60,000 bases of DNA, taken from the NCBI GenBank assembly GCA_950295325.1, contig OX485803.1, positions 68,589,554 to 68,649,553 of the forward strand. Direction: 5' to 3'. A program made the translations under genes and the position numbers. Positions within the stretch are counted from its first letter, which is position 1. Each line of letters starts with the position of its first letter. Below, one piece after another: positions 1-10,758 of this stretch. This DNA is from Polytrichum commune (lineage: Eukaryota > Streptophyta > Polytrichopsida > Polytrichales > Polytrichaceae). The notes below the pieces were generated by a model, which was given only the letters and a program-made list of their open reading frames with translations, was not told where the DNA came from and made no database searches.

Positions 1-424
1 TTTTTAGATTCAATGCGCAAACTTGTATGAATGAGGCACTTTGCTTGTTTTTGAGTATGTAAACTAGTGTGAAAATAGTGCCCTTGGATCCGAGGACACC
101 TTACATTCAAAATAATACAATGTTGGGGCTAATGAATGCTGGTAGGAAAACTGGCCTCCCACATCATTGGAGTGTGACAGATGGACAAGAACTCAAGAGA
201 TGAACTATTGCACCTACAACTCTGGGACCTAGAGGAGAAGGAGGCAAATGGACTGCACCTCTCATCATATCCCTGTCCCTGTAAAAAGTGCATGGGTGGG
301 ACGGTTCTATCAAGAGAAACCATTCGCAAGCATTTGAGGCATTACAAACGCGACCCACAGTTCCAAACATCAATACTGGTATTTGTTGGTATTCCTAAAA
401 CTTGACTGAAATAATGTGCATTGT

Positions 425-508
425 TGACTACCCATGATGTGCTATGTTGACTAGCCATAGTCACATATGTTAATATTGTGACTACAAAATATGCGCATAT
501 TGTGACTA
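425..508. promoter_or_regulatory. Cluster of five TGACTA/TAGTCA motifs, CACTA intron 1
   Basis: TGACTA occurs at 425, 448, 479 and 503, and TAGTCA at 458, all inside the intron between exon 1 and exon 2. En/Spm elements carry short repeated binding sites for their own TNPA protein near their ends. A similar protein-binding role is inferred here from density alone. Confidence 0.5.
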
Positions 509-2031
509 CCACAGTTGGATATGCATATGCAGTCTGGTCTTAGTGCCCAATCAAGTACAGTACTAAATACTGATGAGGTTCCTCCAAGCGCTGTGGATGC
601 CGAACCCGAGGAAGGCAGCGACGTATATCAGGATGCGAATGAGGAAGGCGATTTTGAAGTGCAGCGGATGATAACAGAGTGCTTTGGCCGGTTTGAGAAC
701 GACATTGGTGATAGAGAGGAGGATGAAGTACTTGAAGATGAACGGGAGTTTATGGCCGATGAAGGAATGGATCTACTGGAAGAATCTTCCATACCACTGT
801 ACGAGGGAAGCAAAACAAGCCGAGTAATTGCAGTCATTCTCCTTCTCAATTGCTTTGCCGTTTTTGGAGTCTCCAATGCATGCGCTACAGAATTGTTGAA
901 GTTGCTCTCGGAACTACTACCTGTCAAAAACACTCTTCCGAAGTCTTACTATGAAGCTCGCAAGTATCTAAGACAACTCGGATTATCATTTGTCTCTATA
1001 CATGCCTGTGTAAATGGGTGTTGTTTATTCCGAAAGGAGCTAGAAGGCGCCATGAATTGTCCAAAGTGTGGACAATTGAGGTTCAAATCGGAGTCAAGCA
1101 GGACACCAATGAAAGTTTTGCGGCATTTTCCACTTATACCACGGCTGCGAAGGATGTATCGGTGTACATCTCTTGCAAAATTAAATAAGTGGCATACCGA
1201 ACGGAAGGACCGTTGTGGCAATGTGGAGTGCGTTCCGGACTCGAAGGCATGGAAACACATTGACTCCGTATATCCAGGGTTTGCGTTGGAAGAAAGGAAC
1301 ATACGACTCGGACTTGCTCTAGACGGTGTGAATCCGTTCTCAAACCAATCCCTGAGTCATTCCACTTGGCCAGTTGTGCTACTGAACTACAATCTGCCAC
1401 CATGGTTGGTGACAAAGCGGTTTTTCTTGATGTTGGCCCTTCTCATTCCAGGGAAAGAGAGCGTGACATCTGAAAACGTGGACGTGTACCTTGCTCCTTT
1501 GATTGAGGAATTGAAGCAACTTTGGGAAGGCATTGAAGCAGTAGATGCATCCGCGGAGAGGGTGAATAGGAAATTCACGTTGAAGGCCATCCTCATGTGG
1601 TGCATTCACGACTTCCCGGCATATGGATTAGTGTCAGGGCAAGTTACAAAGGGGTACAAAGGGTGCACCGAATGCGGTCCTAGTATAACAACCCGACGTT
1701 CAGCTGCGTTAACGAAGAATGTATATTTAGGACATCGTCGTTTCTTGAATCGAACCCATCCATATCGCAGATTACAGAGAGCTTTTGATGGATCACAGGA
1801 GACTTGTCCACCACCAAGACAGCTAAGTGGCCGTGACGTAGTCCGTTATGCGAAGAGGAGAGAAACATGGTTGGCTGACTCCCCACGAAACAGACCAGGA
1901 GGGGTTAACGATCCAGTACATGACACAGGCGTGAAGAGATTGTCCATATTATTCTCACTTCCATACTGGCATGTGAGTGTATAGATTCAATTTCTGTGTG
2001 AAACCCTCACGACTCAATATAAGACTAGCAA

Positions 2032-2138
2032 TAGTCAAAGGAGCACTGAGAGCTTTGGAGATTGGTTTGGAGGACTACTGGCAGTCAACTTATAGTCACA
2101 TCCATGCATAGTTGACTACAGTCAAATATGATTGACTA
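2032..2138. promoter_or_regulatory. Cluster of four TGACTA/TAGTCA motifs, CACTA intron 2
   Basis: TAGTCA occurs at 2032 and 2093, and TGACTA at 2113 and 2133. The cluster lies in the 258-bp intron between the TNP2 exons, and the flanking exons lack the motif. This is the same motif as in intron 1 and downstream of the DUF4218 part. Confidence 0.5.
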
Positions 2139-3162
2139 CACATAGTGCGTGCTAATGTAATAGTGTATAAAATATGATGACCAAGAGTACAGATATATTT
2201 CCACTAATGGGAGCCATTGTTTGTATGCAGTCTCTTGCGATAAGGCATGTGCTTGATGCAATGCACTGTGAAAAGAACTTATGTGAGAACATCATGAAGA
2301 CAATTTGGGGTTTAAAGGATAACCTCAAAGTACGGATGGATCTAGCGGAAGCAAACATAAGGCCGGAATTGCACGCAATTTCTGGTGGTGCTGAGGGAAC
2401 GTTGTTGATACCAAGAGCTCCGTATATTCTATCAAGAGCAGAGAAGGTTGTGTTTACAAATATCATCCGTGGATTGAAGACTCCTAGCAATTACGTGGGC
2501 CAACTGTCTCAAAGAATCACAGGAGATGGAGAGTTAAGAGGAATGAAGAGTCACGACTATCACATTCTAATGCAACAGATCTTGCCATTGTGCTTACGAA
2601 CGCTCTTACCAAAAGATGTCCGAATTGCCATTATTCGGATATGTCGAGTATTTGCCCGTTTGTGCGTGAAGTCGGTGGACCCTTCAAGCATGACGGATTT
2701 GTTCAATGAGACAGCCGTGACTATGTGTATGTTGGAAAGGGTCTTCCCACCGGCGATCTTCGATGTCATGACCCACTTGCCTATTCATTTGGTACAACAG
2801 TTAGACATTTGCGGACCGGTGCACACCCGGTGGATGTACCCAATGGAACGGTACCTGAAAACTTTGAAAGGATATGTGCGTCTTCGAAGCAACCCTGAAG
2901 GCTCTATGGCACAAGGCTACATCATGGATGAAGCAGTGGGGTTTTGTATTGAATATATGCAACATTGTTGTGAAAGTGAGCGTCGTGTGTGGGACGACAA
3001 AGAAGAACCTGCAATGAATAGTGAGGTCATGGAAGGAAATGGGCGGCATAGGTTGTTGCCAGACGAATTACGGTTTTAGATACATGAATTTGTGCTGAAC
3101 AATGCGGAGCCATTGCAGGTTTACAGAGAGTAAATCCACGTACTTTGTGTTGTTGCTCCTGT

Positions 3163-3340
3163 GACTACATTGTTAACTAGTAATGATAGTCATAAGCATC
3201 CAGAATGTGACTAAATGCAGTACTAGATATGCTGCATATGACTAAGTCTAGTCATCTTTGAGTTTTGGACGACTATTTTCAGTCATTGCATCATTAAGCT
3301 GTAATTATAGTGTCGTGGGAAATGAAATAATTAATGACTA
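3163..3340. promoter_or_regulatory. Cluster of six TGACTA/TAGTCA motifs between the TNP2 and DUF4216 parts
   Basis: TGACTA occurs at 3163, 3209, 3239 and 3335, and TAGTCA at 3188 and 3249. The interval is probably the third intron. Motif spacing is irregular (10 to about 90 bp) and both orientations are mixed. Confidence 0.5.
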
Positions 3341-3454
3341 TAAGATGTGAGTGTCTGGTGCAGACGGCACGCTACAGAAATGACCCGAAGGAAGAGGTCC
3401 CGAGAAGACATGCGACGTCAATAGCGGGGTAGGAGATTGGAGTACCCAAGCAGC

Positions 3455-4198
3455 ATGGAAGAGGAGGCCTTCACAACCTGGTTCCTTGTTGTAGTGCAAG
3501 ATGAGATGAACCAAGGGACTGATGTATCCATGGACGTTCAAGCATTGCTAATGCCGCCCTCAAGGAACGCCAAGTCCTACAAGTCAATGTATGCGTACGG
3601 CAACCACATAAGGGTTCGAAGCATAGAAGCAAACATGAATACATGTGATAGTGGTGTGGCTGCGACCTTTTCGCAAGCATGTCGTGCGAGCAACAGTTCT
3701 AGAAATGTACGGACAACAAATTTAGAATACATAGGATGGGTGGAAGAAATAATAGGGGTAGACTATGGAGCGTTTGAGTTGATAGTTTTGTATTGCACAT
3801 GGGTGCGAGCCAACCTCCGGGGCGTCGGAGCAACAATGAAACGTGACGACTACGGCTTCACATTGATCAAATTCGATCGTGTCATACCCTATTCAACAGA
3901 CTCGTTTGCATTTCCCCTCCATGTGCAACAAGTCTTTTTTGTGGACGATGTGGAGAATCCCGAATGGAAAGTTGTGTTGAGGAAAGAAGCTCGAGGTGCA
4001 AGAGTGGCGTCTACATGTGAGAGAAAACCTGAAACACTTAGTTTACATGTAGGACGAGATGAAGACTACCGTGGATTGAGATCTAATATTTTAAACGAAG
4101 ATGTGCAACTTGGCGCACCGGTGCTAGAAGCTGAGGACGTTCATGTAGCACTACAAGAAAGAGAGGAAGAGCCAGATAACAATGAAGAGAGATTATAG
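3455..4198 (+). CDS. DUF4216-like C-terminal part of the CACTA transposase
   Basis: This open frame of about 247 codons starts at ATG 3455 and stays open a little upstream to 3433, where an AG could act as a splice acceptor. It opens with EEEAFTTWF, resembling the (D/E)F..WF motif that precedes DUF4216 in plant transposons. It continues with YGNHIRVRSIEANMNT and the hallmark stretch VLYCTWVRANL, DDYGFTLIKFDRVI and FPLHVQQVFFVDD, and ends in an acidic tail. In other CACTA elements this module is the C-terminal part of the same polypeptide as TNP2/DUF4218, so it is probably the last exon of the preceding gene. No frameshift is seen inside it. Its biochemical role is not known. Confidence 0.7.
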   Translation: MEEEAFTTWFLVVVQDEMNQGTDVSMDVQALLMPPSRNAKSYKSMYAYGNHIRVRSIEANMNTCDSGVAATFSQACRASNSSRNVRTTNLEYIGWVEEIIGVDYGAFELIVLYCTWVRANLRGVGATMKRDDYGFTLIKFDRVIPYSTDSFAFPLHVQQVFFVDDVENPEWKVVLRKEARGARVASTCERKPETLSLHVGRDEDYRGLRSNILNEDVQLGAPVLEAEDVHVALQEREEEPDNNEERL

Positions 4199-4225
4199 TG
4201 TGGCCTTTTGAGACGTCGTCTGATG

Positions 4226-4447
4226 TAGTCAAATTGGACTAAAACTAGTCAAATTGGTCACCATGGTCGTACCCAATGAGTAAAATTTTGTTCCCGAAGT
4301 TCGCCCCCTCGAGGTCCTCTTATTTTTTACTACAACTTGACTAGGAATCTTCTAGGAATCTTTTTTTACTAGTTGTAGTCATCATGTGACAATTAGTCAA
4401 GTTCGGTCAACTTGCTCTAGTAAAAAAAGCCTGCATTTGGCATAGTG
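4226..4447. repeat. CACTA 3' subterminal region and terminal repeat
   Basis: Five motif copies follow the last stop codon: TAGTCA at 4226, 4246, 4376 and 4394, and TGACTA at 4338. The element then ends in GCATTTGGCATAGTG at 4433-4447. A minus-strand reading starting CACTA and a dense subterminal array is the standard architecture of a CACTA end. Confidence 0.6.
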
Positions 4448-4507
4448 GCATATTAACATTGGCTTCTTAGATGTGTGACATGTTCTTTTAATGCTTTCTT
4501 GAATTCT

Positions 4508-4880
4508 TAAGGAGTAGTTGACATAAGTCTGCAAGTTTATGTTTCCCAAAATCTAATGTCAAGGTTAAGTGTTCCTAAGAGCAAACTCTCCTAACCTTCT
4601 ATTAGATCTTGCATCTTTCACGGTTTGAATGACTAGCAAGATATTCTTTTTCCTTCCCAATCAAGAATGTTGTATTAAGGACTTTTATAAATCTCTAAGG
4701 AGAAAGTGTCCTAGTCTTTAAGCTTATGTTCCCCTAAATCCTAATGTCAAGGTTAAGTGTTTTAAAGGAAATTCTTATTCTTACATACAATATCTTTTAT
4801 GGTTTGAATGATCATGAAATATTCTCATTCCATTTCAATTCTAAGAATATTGTACTGAGATCTTTTGAGGTTCAAACATA
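4508..4880. repeat. Diverged tandem duplication, period about 188 bp
   Basis: The block beginning TAAGG at 4508 is echoed at 4696. Both units contain CTAATGTCAAGGTTAAGTGT, then a TTTGAATGA segment and an AATRTTGTA segment in the same order. The units are clearly related but diverged. No protein is supported. Confidence 0.6.
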
Positions 4881-6131
4881 CTCCTTCACTAATGTAATTC
4901 GAATACACTTACAATTGTTGTATTTCTTTCCTTTTTGGATTTATGAATTTACTCTTAGTCCACAAAGTTCACATCCCTTTACTTAAGTGTAATTTCAAAT
5001 TTCAAAGTATATTGAGTAGAATCTTCCAAGATATCCTTTGTTTAATTCCAACACCTTAACTTACCATTCCTAAGTTTCCTTAGATTGGTATGACGCGAAA
5101 TCTTAGTGTATGCACAATGGTGATGGGATGTGGAAATCGCCTACTTGGCGGCTTTGCTCGAGTAGAAATTATTAGTTTCAATCCTTAGCCCAATGCAATG
5201 GATCACACACCTTTAGTCCAAAATTTGCTCAAGTAGGTGAATGGTGACTCAAGTCATTTTTGAGCTCAAGTGTTTTCTATACACAAATCTTTATGATTGA
5301 TCACCCAAAGAGTTAGCCTCTCTCGGGCTTCTTACAATGATGAGTTTTCTCTTAAGTAAATCACATAATCTTTTCTGAGTCCTTGAAGATTTACAACTTA
5401 AATTAGCCCCACTTGATTGGCCTTTGTAAATGTTCGGCCGCTCCTCAAGCTTCTTTAGAGTCCATAGGAATTTCCGGTAATCTTTATATATTTTCTCTAA
5501 TTTTGTCCATCTTGTAAATCCGAAGAGTTTAGCTCAATTCCCCCTTTTTGGGATTCATTTGGCCTTTCTTTGATCCTCCAAATTCTTCATCCCTACCATT
5601 CTAATATTTTGTTGCTCATTAGTTTGTTCGAGTGGTTTCCCACTTTGGTTTGACACTCCACAATTGATCGCCTCGTAGCAAATGAAGTGTGATAGGGCCC
5701 TCAACTTGGCCTCTTTATATAGTGTTTTAAATCCACCATTTTTCTAATTTCCTCAAATATCAGTCTCGGCTATAAATAGCTCTGTATATAAAAATAGCCT
5801 GAATTCAAACGTCCCAATCTAAATGCTATTAATCTACCACCATTGATATGTTCTAACTAGGTACATATCTGATCCCCTCTCCACTCCGCTGCGGGTGCGG
5901 TCCTTGGTCTCATGTGGCTCTACAGATTGTAGTCACTTAGGTTTGTTGGAACCTCTCCATTTGCCATTGGGTGCAGTTTTTCTCATATGTTTTCAATTTT
6001 GTTGTGAACTTTATTAAACTTGAGTCCATTTTCACCGTACTCTACCCCTGACATACAATTCAAAGCATTGGTAGTGTTTATCATGGAAACCGTACACCCT
6101 TTATAACCCGACTATGCACCCTATTTTCAAC

Positions 6132-6132
<1 letters not shown>
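4881..6132. other. AT-rich intergenic sequence, nothing recognised
   Basis: No open frame with a recognisable motif, no tRNA or rRNA signature and no clear terminal repeats were seen on either strand. Confidence 0.5.

Positions 6133-6169
<37 letters not shown>
6133..6169 (+). repeat. Poly(A) run of about 37 bases
   Basis: An uninterrupted A run. It could be the tail of an old retroposed sequence on the plus strand. The sequence just upstream (GAAACCGTACACC and around) has no recognisable SINE, LINE or gene signature, so its origin is open. Confidence 0.9.
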
Positions 6170-6172
<3 letters not shown>

Positions 6173-8132
6173 ACATGAATCACTATCATTGAGATGTAGA
6201 GGAATAGGTAAATACGGATACTTGTTTCTGAAGTGAACTACAAGGAGAACTAGGAAGTGGCACAAAATTTGGATGTCTATGAAACATCGGTTACTCACAA
6301 AGTTCTTGGCAACATTGTGTGATTCAAAGTCCCCGGATATTTGATGATTCCCTGAGAAAACCATAACTTCCAAATTTGATTGATTTATCTATTTAAGAAA
6401 GAAAAACCCCTTGGCGGCTTAGACAACCCTCCCCATGATGTCCAATCTAGGAGATGTGAACGCCTCCAAATAATCCCCGCGGATGCCTAAGTACATCGCG
6501 GTCCCTTGCACTCGTTCATAGGGACTACTATCTCCCCAGTGCATCTTTGTTAAACACTGCCTCACCTTCCTAGCAACACCATTGGGTGGTGCCCCAATTT
6601 TCCCTATTCGTCCTATCAACATCCTCATGCTTCAACTAATGTTCATCTACACAAAATCTATTATAAGTGGATTGGATATGCTCAATGGAGCAAAGATTCC
6701 CATCCAATATGAGTGTTCTAATAGTGGAGTCCAATGGGTTGAGTAAATTTTTATTGTTGAGGTTGTAATCTTGGTCATGGAAAGTAATTGCATTCCCGTC
6801 CACATCCAACATTGCCGACAAAACCCAACTAGGTCACTTTACCTCCAATTGGTCTCCTTCAATCCCATTGTAATCGTTCAACATTAGTTGCCTTCACCTT
6901 GAATCATTGTCACTCACATGTCCAATGATCGGCGCAACAATTGCCTTGCATTCTTCCTCCCATAGCTCGTCTATAACGTCCCATTGGTTTCTCACCCAAC
7001 TTGCATCAAAACAATTGCATGTTGCATATACGACTATAACAAGCCTAGGCAATTGGTCGTGAAGAGTATTAACTACAATCACGTTCGCAAAAACTCCCAC
7101 CTTGTCAAAAGCAAAACTATCCATCACTTTATTGTAACCACTCTCCAACTTGACCATTGGCTTGTACATAGAAATACAAATGTGGTTTTCCTTAGGCCCA
7201 CAAAATCTTGCCAACATGTCCCACTTGGGCTTATAAGCAACCTTGGATTTTACCTTTGTCTCATCCTCCACAAGTATCACGGAAACTGGTCCTTCTATCC
7301 TGTCGGCAAATTTAGCACCTTGTAAATATTTGCTATAGCCTTGAAAATCTCCCTATGTTCACCCGGTACAAATTGAGCGCCTTTTCTACCAGCTCTCTTT
7401 CAAGACCACCAAAATTTAAAGAAAATAAATCACATATACGTTTTTCATCGTACAATCGCATGGGGTGCAACAAAACACTTCATGTTCTTAGAAAATCTAT
7501 GTGCTCGCCTGTCACGCACCAAGTTAGCTCCCACATCCCTCATGCAATCCCACAACGTCAATTTTCCTCCCATCACCCCTATTTGGTGAGCAGTAATAAT
7601 ATAGTTACAAATCTTAAATACATTACCATCTTCATCAGCATGGTTTGTTGCCTCCTTCAGTGTAGGTCTTTGGATTTTCAACCGGAAAATTATGGCCTTA
7701 GCATACCGGAGACGCAAACAATCTAGTTTGTGTTGTTGTGTCACATGCCTAGAGCGAGAAGCAAGTTCAAACCTGGATAGATATCAATGCACCCTTCATC
7801 ATTTGATTTTCGAGACACTCGTCAACAACACATACGAGGTTGGGTTCAAGCCACCACTTACCCCTTGCATGGGGATCGTTCAACATTCCTTCAAGGTTAA
7901 GATCTAAGCATGTGTTAAGGCTCAATTGGATGAGACCCTTGGGATGCATTTCTCAACCACGAATGCAAGTTCTTCTGATAAGAAGAGGTCTCTGTAGAAG
8001 ATGAGCAACTATTTCTTCCATGCTTGCCCGTAGGGATTGCTCATCCAGATGCATTCGCAAGTGTTGATTCCATTGCTCAACTATGTCTGGACCATCCATG
8101 GGACTCCTTAGATTCCATTCCAACTACTTCCT

Positions 8133-8892
8133 GGGGCCATTCACGGTTGGGGTACTACTTTTGGCCGTCTAACGGAAAACGGACTTTTTTGGATAACTTC
8201 ACATGCTTGGTATGCTTAGATTTGTATTGTGAAGAATATTTTGGATCATACCTACATTTCATACTCCATATTGAGTACACTGACAAAGTTAATTTAGAAG
8301 GAATAGGGTCATCTAATATATCCTTTTGATTCCTTAAAGGACATTCAAGAGTGATGTCTTAATTGTTCACCTTAGGATCAAGGAATGAAAAGGACAACAA
8401 GAATCAATCGAAACGATCCCAAATTTTTTCCTCACACTCATCGTTCAAGTGTGTACCAATAGAACCAAATATGTATTGAATAGCAATTGCCCAACTTTAC
8501 ATGTGGCACCAAACATGTCCAAATATACATATACTCACGGCCACACGTAAAAGGAACGTCTAGTATTAGAATTGGACAAAAAAAATTTATATGAATGGAC
8601 ACATGACACTTTTACCAAGGTACCAAGATACATAACATGAAATAATTGACCACCAATGCACACCTAAATAGCAAAAAAATGCCACTGATGTGGCCTAGGC
8701 TTTAGGGTTTAGGGTTTAGGGTGATTATTAAATAATAATAAAAATCTTTCTTGATAAAGCTTATGAACTATCTACTTATTTATGTAAATTTATTGATCAA
8801 ATAATAGTAAATCATGATAAAAACCAAGATCAATGCGACAAAGTCCTTAAGTCTTTTGTCCCAAAAGTAGTACCCCAACCGTGAATGGCCCC
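8133..8892. mobile_element. 760-bp non-autonomous DNA transposon, perfect 32-bp TIRs, TCCT duplication
   Basis: Positions 8133-8164 and 8861-8892 are perfect inverted repeats of 32 bases beginning GGGGCCATTCACGG. TCCT flanks the element directly on both sides (8129-8132 and 8893-8896), a good target-site duplication. Removing the element plus one TCCT joins the flanking minus-strand pseudogene in frame (CPPRK then a stop then LEWNLRSPMDG). The interior has no transposase. The superfamily is unclear because a 4-bp duplication does not fit hAT, Mutator, Harbinger or typical CACTA. Confidence 0.8.
8701..8721 (+). repeat. Three TTTAGGG telomere-type repeats
   Basis: Exactly three tandem copies of the plant telomere unit lie inside the 760-bp inverted-repeat element. 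They are too short to be a telomere remnant and may be part of the element or a repair scar. Confidence 0.85.
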
Positions 8893-9816
8893 TCCTAGGA
8901 GGGCAGAGGTTGGAAAAATCTTTGCACAAAATACACTCAACCCTACACCAGTAGTGTCGCACATTTGGATTGTTGGGATCTCCAATCAAGGCAAAAGGGT
9001 GTTGCTCGGTCTCAACATTAGCATTAACACAGTCCATTACAGCCAAATCCTTGGAATCATCCTTTTATGATCAGCAAAAGTTAACTCAACATTCTCAGTG
9101 GTGTGAACCTTTGGTTTGTTGTATGGTTTCTCTAGTATATTATGCCTCCGACACCACTGACGATGGTGGGATGTGGACTCAAGGTGGATGTTTTTAAAAT
9201 TAGCAAAACGGTTATGTACATTATTCTTGTTATGGTCACCGCTAGTTCCACCCGAGTCCTTGCCACACTCTAGACACCATAATTTGACAATCCCTACACT
9301 ATTATGTCATACGAGACAAGCTTCCAATCATGGTTTGATTTATGCATAATGGCCAATTTGGATATGAGTTTCTCTTCGCTCTGGAGGCAGGAATTAACTT
9401 TGATTTCAACCAAAGATTTTGGAGGGGTTCATCATCAACAACGCCATGATTATGCACCATGATTCGATGCATCCCCTTCCTCGGAAATGCGGGCAGGGAC
9501 TCCATTTGTTTCCAAAGTAGGTAGCACTTGTACAAAGTCTTGCACAAATACGGCATCCCCTACACGCTGCCGCTTACTACTTCAAACTTAATGACATATA
9601 TAACACTGAAGATAGTATTTAGTGGCTTTAATTTCTTGTGGACTCTAAACTCATCTTCTAAATCCCAATATTCAAAGGCCAGTCCAAAAGTTCACCGTCC
9701 TCCAACCTTACCCTGAAGTCAACATACAACTCACCTTCGGTGGCCGCTATCTTACCGTACACCGTGGGCTCCTCACTTTCGTCCTCAAGGGTGTACAAGT
9801 TCACTTCGTAAGCCAT

Positions 9817-10758
9817 TGACTCCGATCCCTAGAAAAAACCCTAAATCCTAACCAATTACCACACGTAGAAAGTTGATTTGAACAACACGTTTTGAATAAC
9901 ATAACAACAACGACACAAGATTCACAATGTAAAATTCGAAGTTGGGTTGATAGTACATAACCCACTTGCAAGGGCCTACTTTGGAGTTGAAGTCTAACAA
10001 TGAACGATGAGTTGAAGAAACTGAATCAAATTGAACAATCACAAAGCACACCCACATTGTGAAAAACAACAACGAAAAGGATGATGGAGCAAGCCGCAAC
10101 TCCATCATGCACCCCATAACTGAACCCTACACCAATGTCTTTAGAGAGGATTGGGAGGGTACGGTCAAAACCTAGCAAGAGAAGCACATGTTTAGTGAAG
10201 GATTCCCTAGCCGTGGCCAGATGCACCATACAATCAACGGATTTAGTCCCCACGCAACCCACCTCTAGACATTCATCCAATATATGGACGGAAAAGTACA
10301 AGTTTTCATTCATAATCAAACTTCAACATGAAGCTACTTCATCAGGTCCATCAACTTATTAAATCATGCCCTTTATTTTATATAATAGAAATCTAATGGA
10401 GGATTTTTTATGAACTCTATAATTTTTTATAACACCCATTTAGGGATTTACAACATCCTATATTATTTTTAAGTGTGTTCACAATTTTACCTCTTTTGAA
10501 TTGATAAATACCTTCGTTTTAACTCACACCGTTTCTAACCTTAATGCCCGATCCCGGTCCTCCCCCACGCGGGATTCTATGGGATTTTTGATTCTAATGG
10601 ACCAATATAGAAAAGTTTTTGTGCAAACCTCCACATTCTAGTATTTTCGAGCGTGCACTGCTAACTTATTGAACATGGAAAGAAAGAATGACAACTCCAA
10701 TGTTGCCACTTGAATGAATTATGTTGTTGCTTCATTTTTGAGTTGCTCTTTGTCTATA
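9817..10758. other. Intergenic sequence, nothing recognised
   Basis: AT-rich sequence between the pseudogene start and the 5S-derived repeat. A short frame at 9848-10117 (minus) is open but has no recognisable motif. Confidence 0.45.

Larger units (their letters stand above)
181..3118 (+). pseudogene. TNP2-type CACTA transposase gene, spliced, with an in-frame stop
   Basis: Three exons can be read. Exon 1 is 181-378 (ATG at 181) and carries a transposase-associated zinc motif, CPCKKC, followed by RKHLRHY. Exon 2 is about 515 (or 533) to 1972. It has an acidic N-terminal part, a CNGCCLFRKE-type cysteine motif, then the TNP2 core with LPPWLVTKRFF, WCIHDFPAYGLVSG and GYKGCTEC, and ends at LPYWH. 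A GTGAGT donor at 1973 and an acceptor at 2229-2230 join in phase to exon 3 at 2231 (SLAIRHVLDAMHCEKN), the usual TNP2 continuation. Exon 3 then runs into a DUF4218-like part (THLPIHLVQQLDICGPV, WMYPMERYLKTLKGYV). TAG at 3077-3079 interrupts it, and the same frame continues IHEFVLNNAEPLQ to a possible donor at 3119. This stop looks like decay. The family cuts and pastes CACTA elements in the nucleus. Confidence 0.82.
1..4447 (+). mobile_element. CACTA (En/Spm) DNA transposon, 3' part, 5' end off window
   Basis: The region encodes, in order, a TAM-like zinc motif, a TNP2 transposase, a DUF4218-like segment and a DUF4216-like protein, the usual set in plant CACTA elements. Its right edge is set at a TAGTG ending at 4447. 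Read on the minus strand this edge begins CACTATGCCAAATGCAGG, a plausible CACTA terminal repeat. The non-coding parts are packed with the hexamer TGACTA/TAGTCA. The 5' terminal repeat is not in the window, so a matching left end and a 3-bp target duplication could not be checked. An in-frame stop in the TNP2 gene suggests a non-functional copy. Confidence 0.85.
6420..9816 (-). pseudogene. Decayed gene of an unrecognised, probably repeat-borne protein family
   Basis: On the minus strand a series of collinear open segments reads as one degraded protein. It starts at ATG 9816 (MAYEVNLYTLEDESEEPTVY), frameshifts near 9665, has a cysteine/histidine segment near 9000-8900 (VRHYWCRVECILCKDF), and passes through an inserted element (8133-8892). 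It continues with WNQHLRMHLDEQSLRA, KLDCLRLRYAKAIIFRLKI, LVEDETKVKSKVAYKPKWD, FCGPKENHICISMYKP and HDQLPRLVIVVYATCNCFDA. It ends in HDQDYNLNNKNLLNPLDS and SPYERVQGTAMYLGI. Stops (such as TGA after HVSDNDSR) and frameshifts break it. I recall similar conserved but unnamed proteins from other genomes, but no function. Multi-copy, transposon-like behaviour is a guess. Confidence 0.6.

Noticed and set aside
6101-6373. 90-codon frame with a phenylalanine run
   Set aside because: It is a translation of the poly(A) tract on the minus strand.
8024-8329. Plus-strand frame with GHSRLGYYFW
   Set aside because: The peptide is the translated inverted repeat of the 760-bp element; the same peptide appears on the minus strand at the other end.
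8701-8721. Telomere or interstitial telomere
   Set aside because: Only three repeat units, and they lie inside a small transposon.
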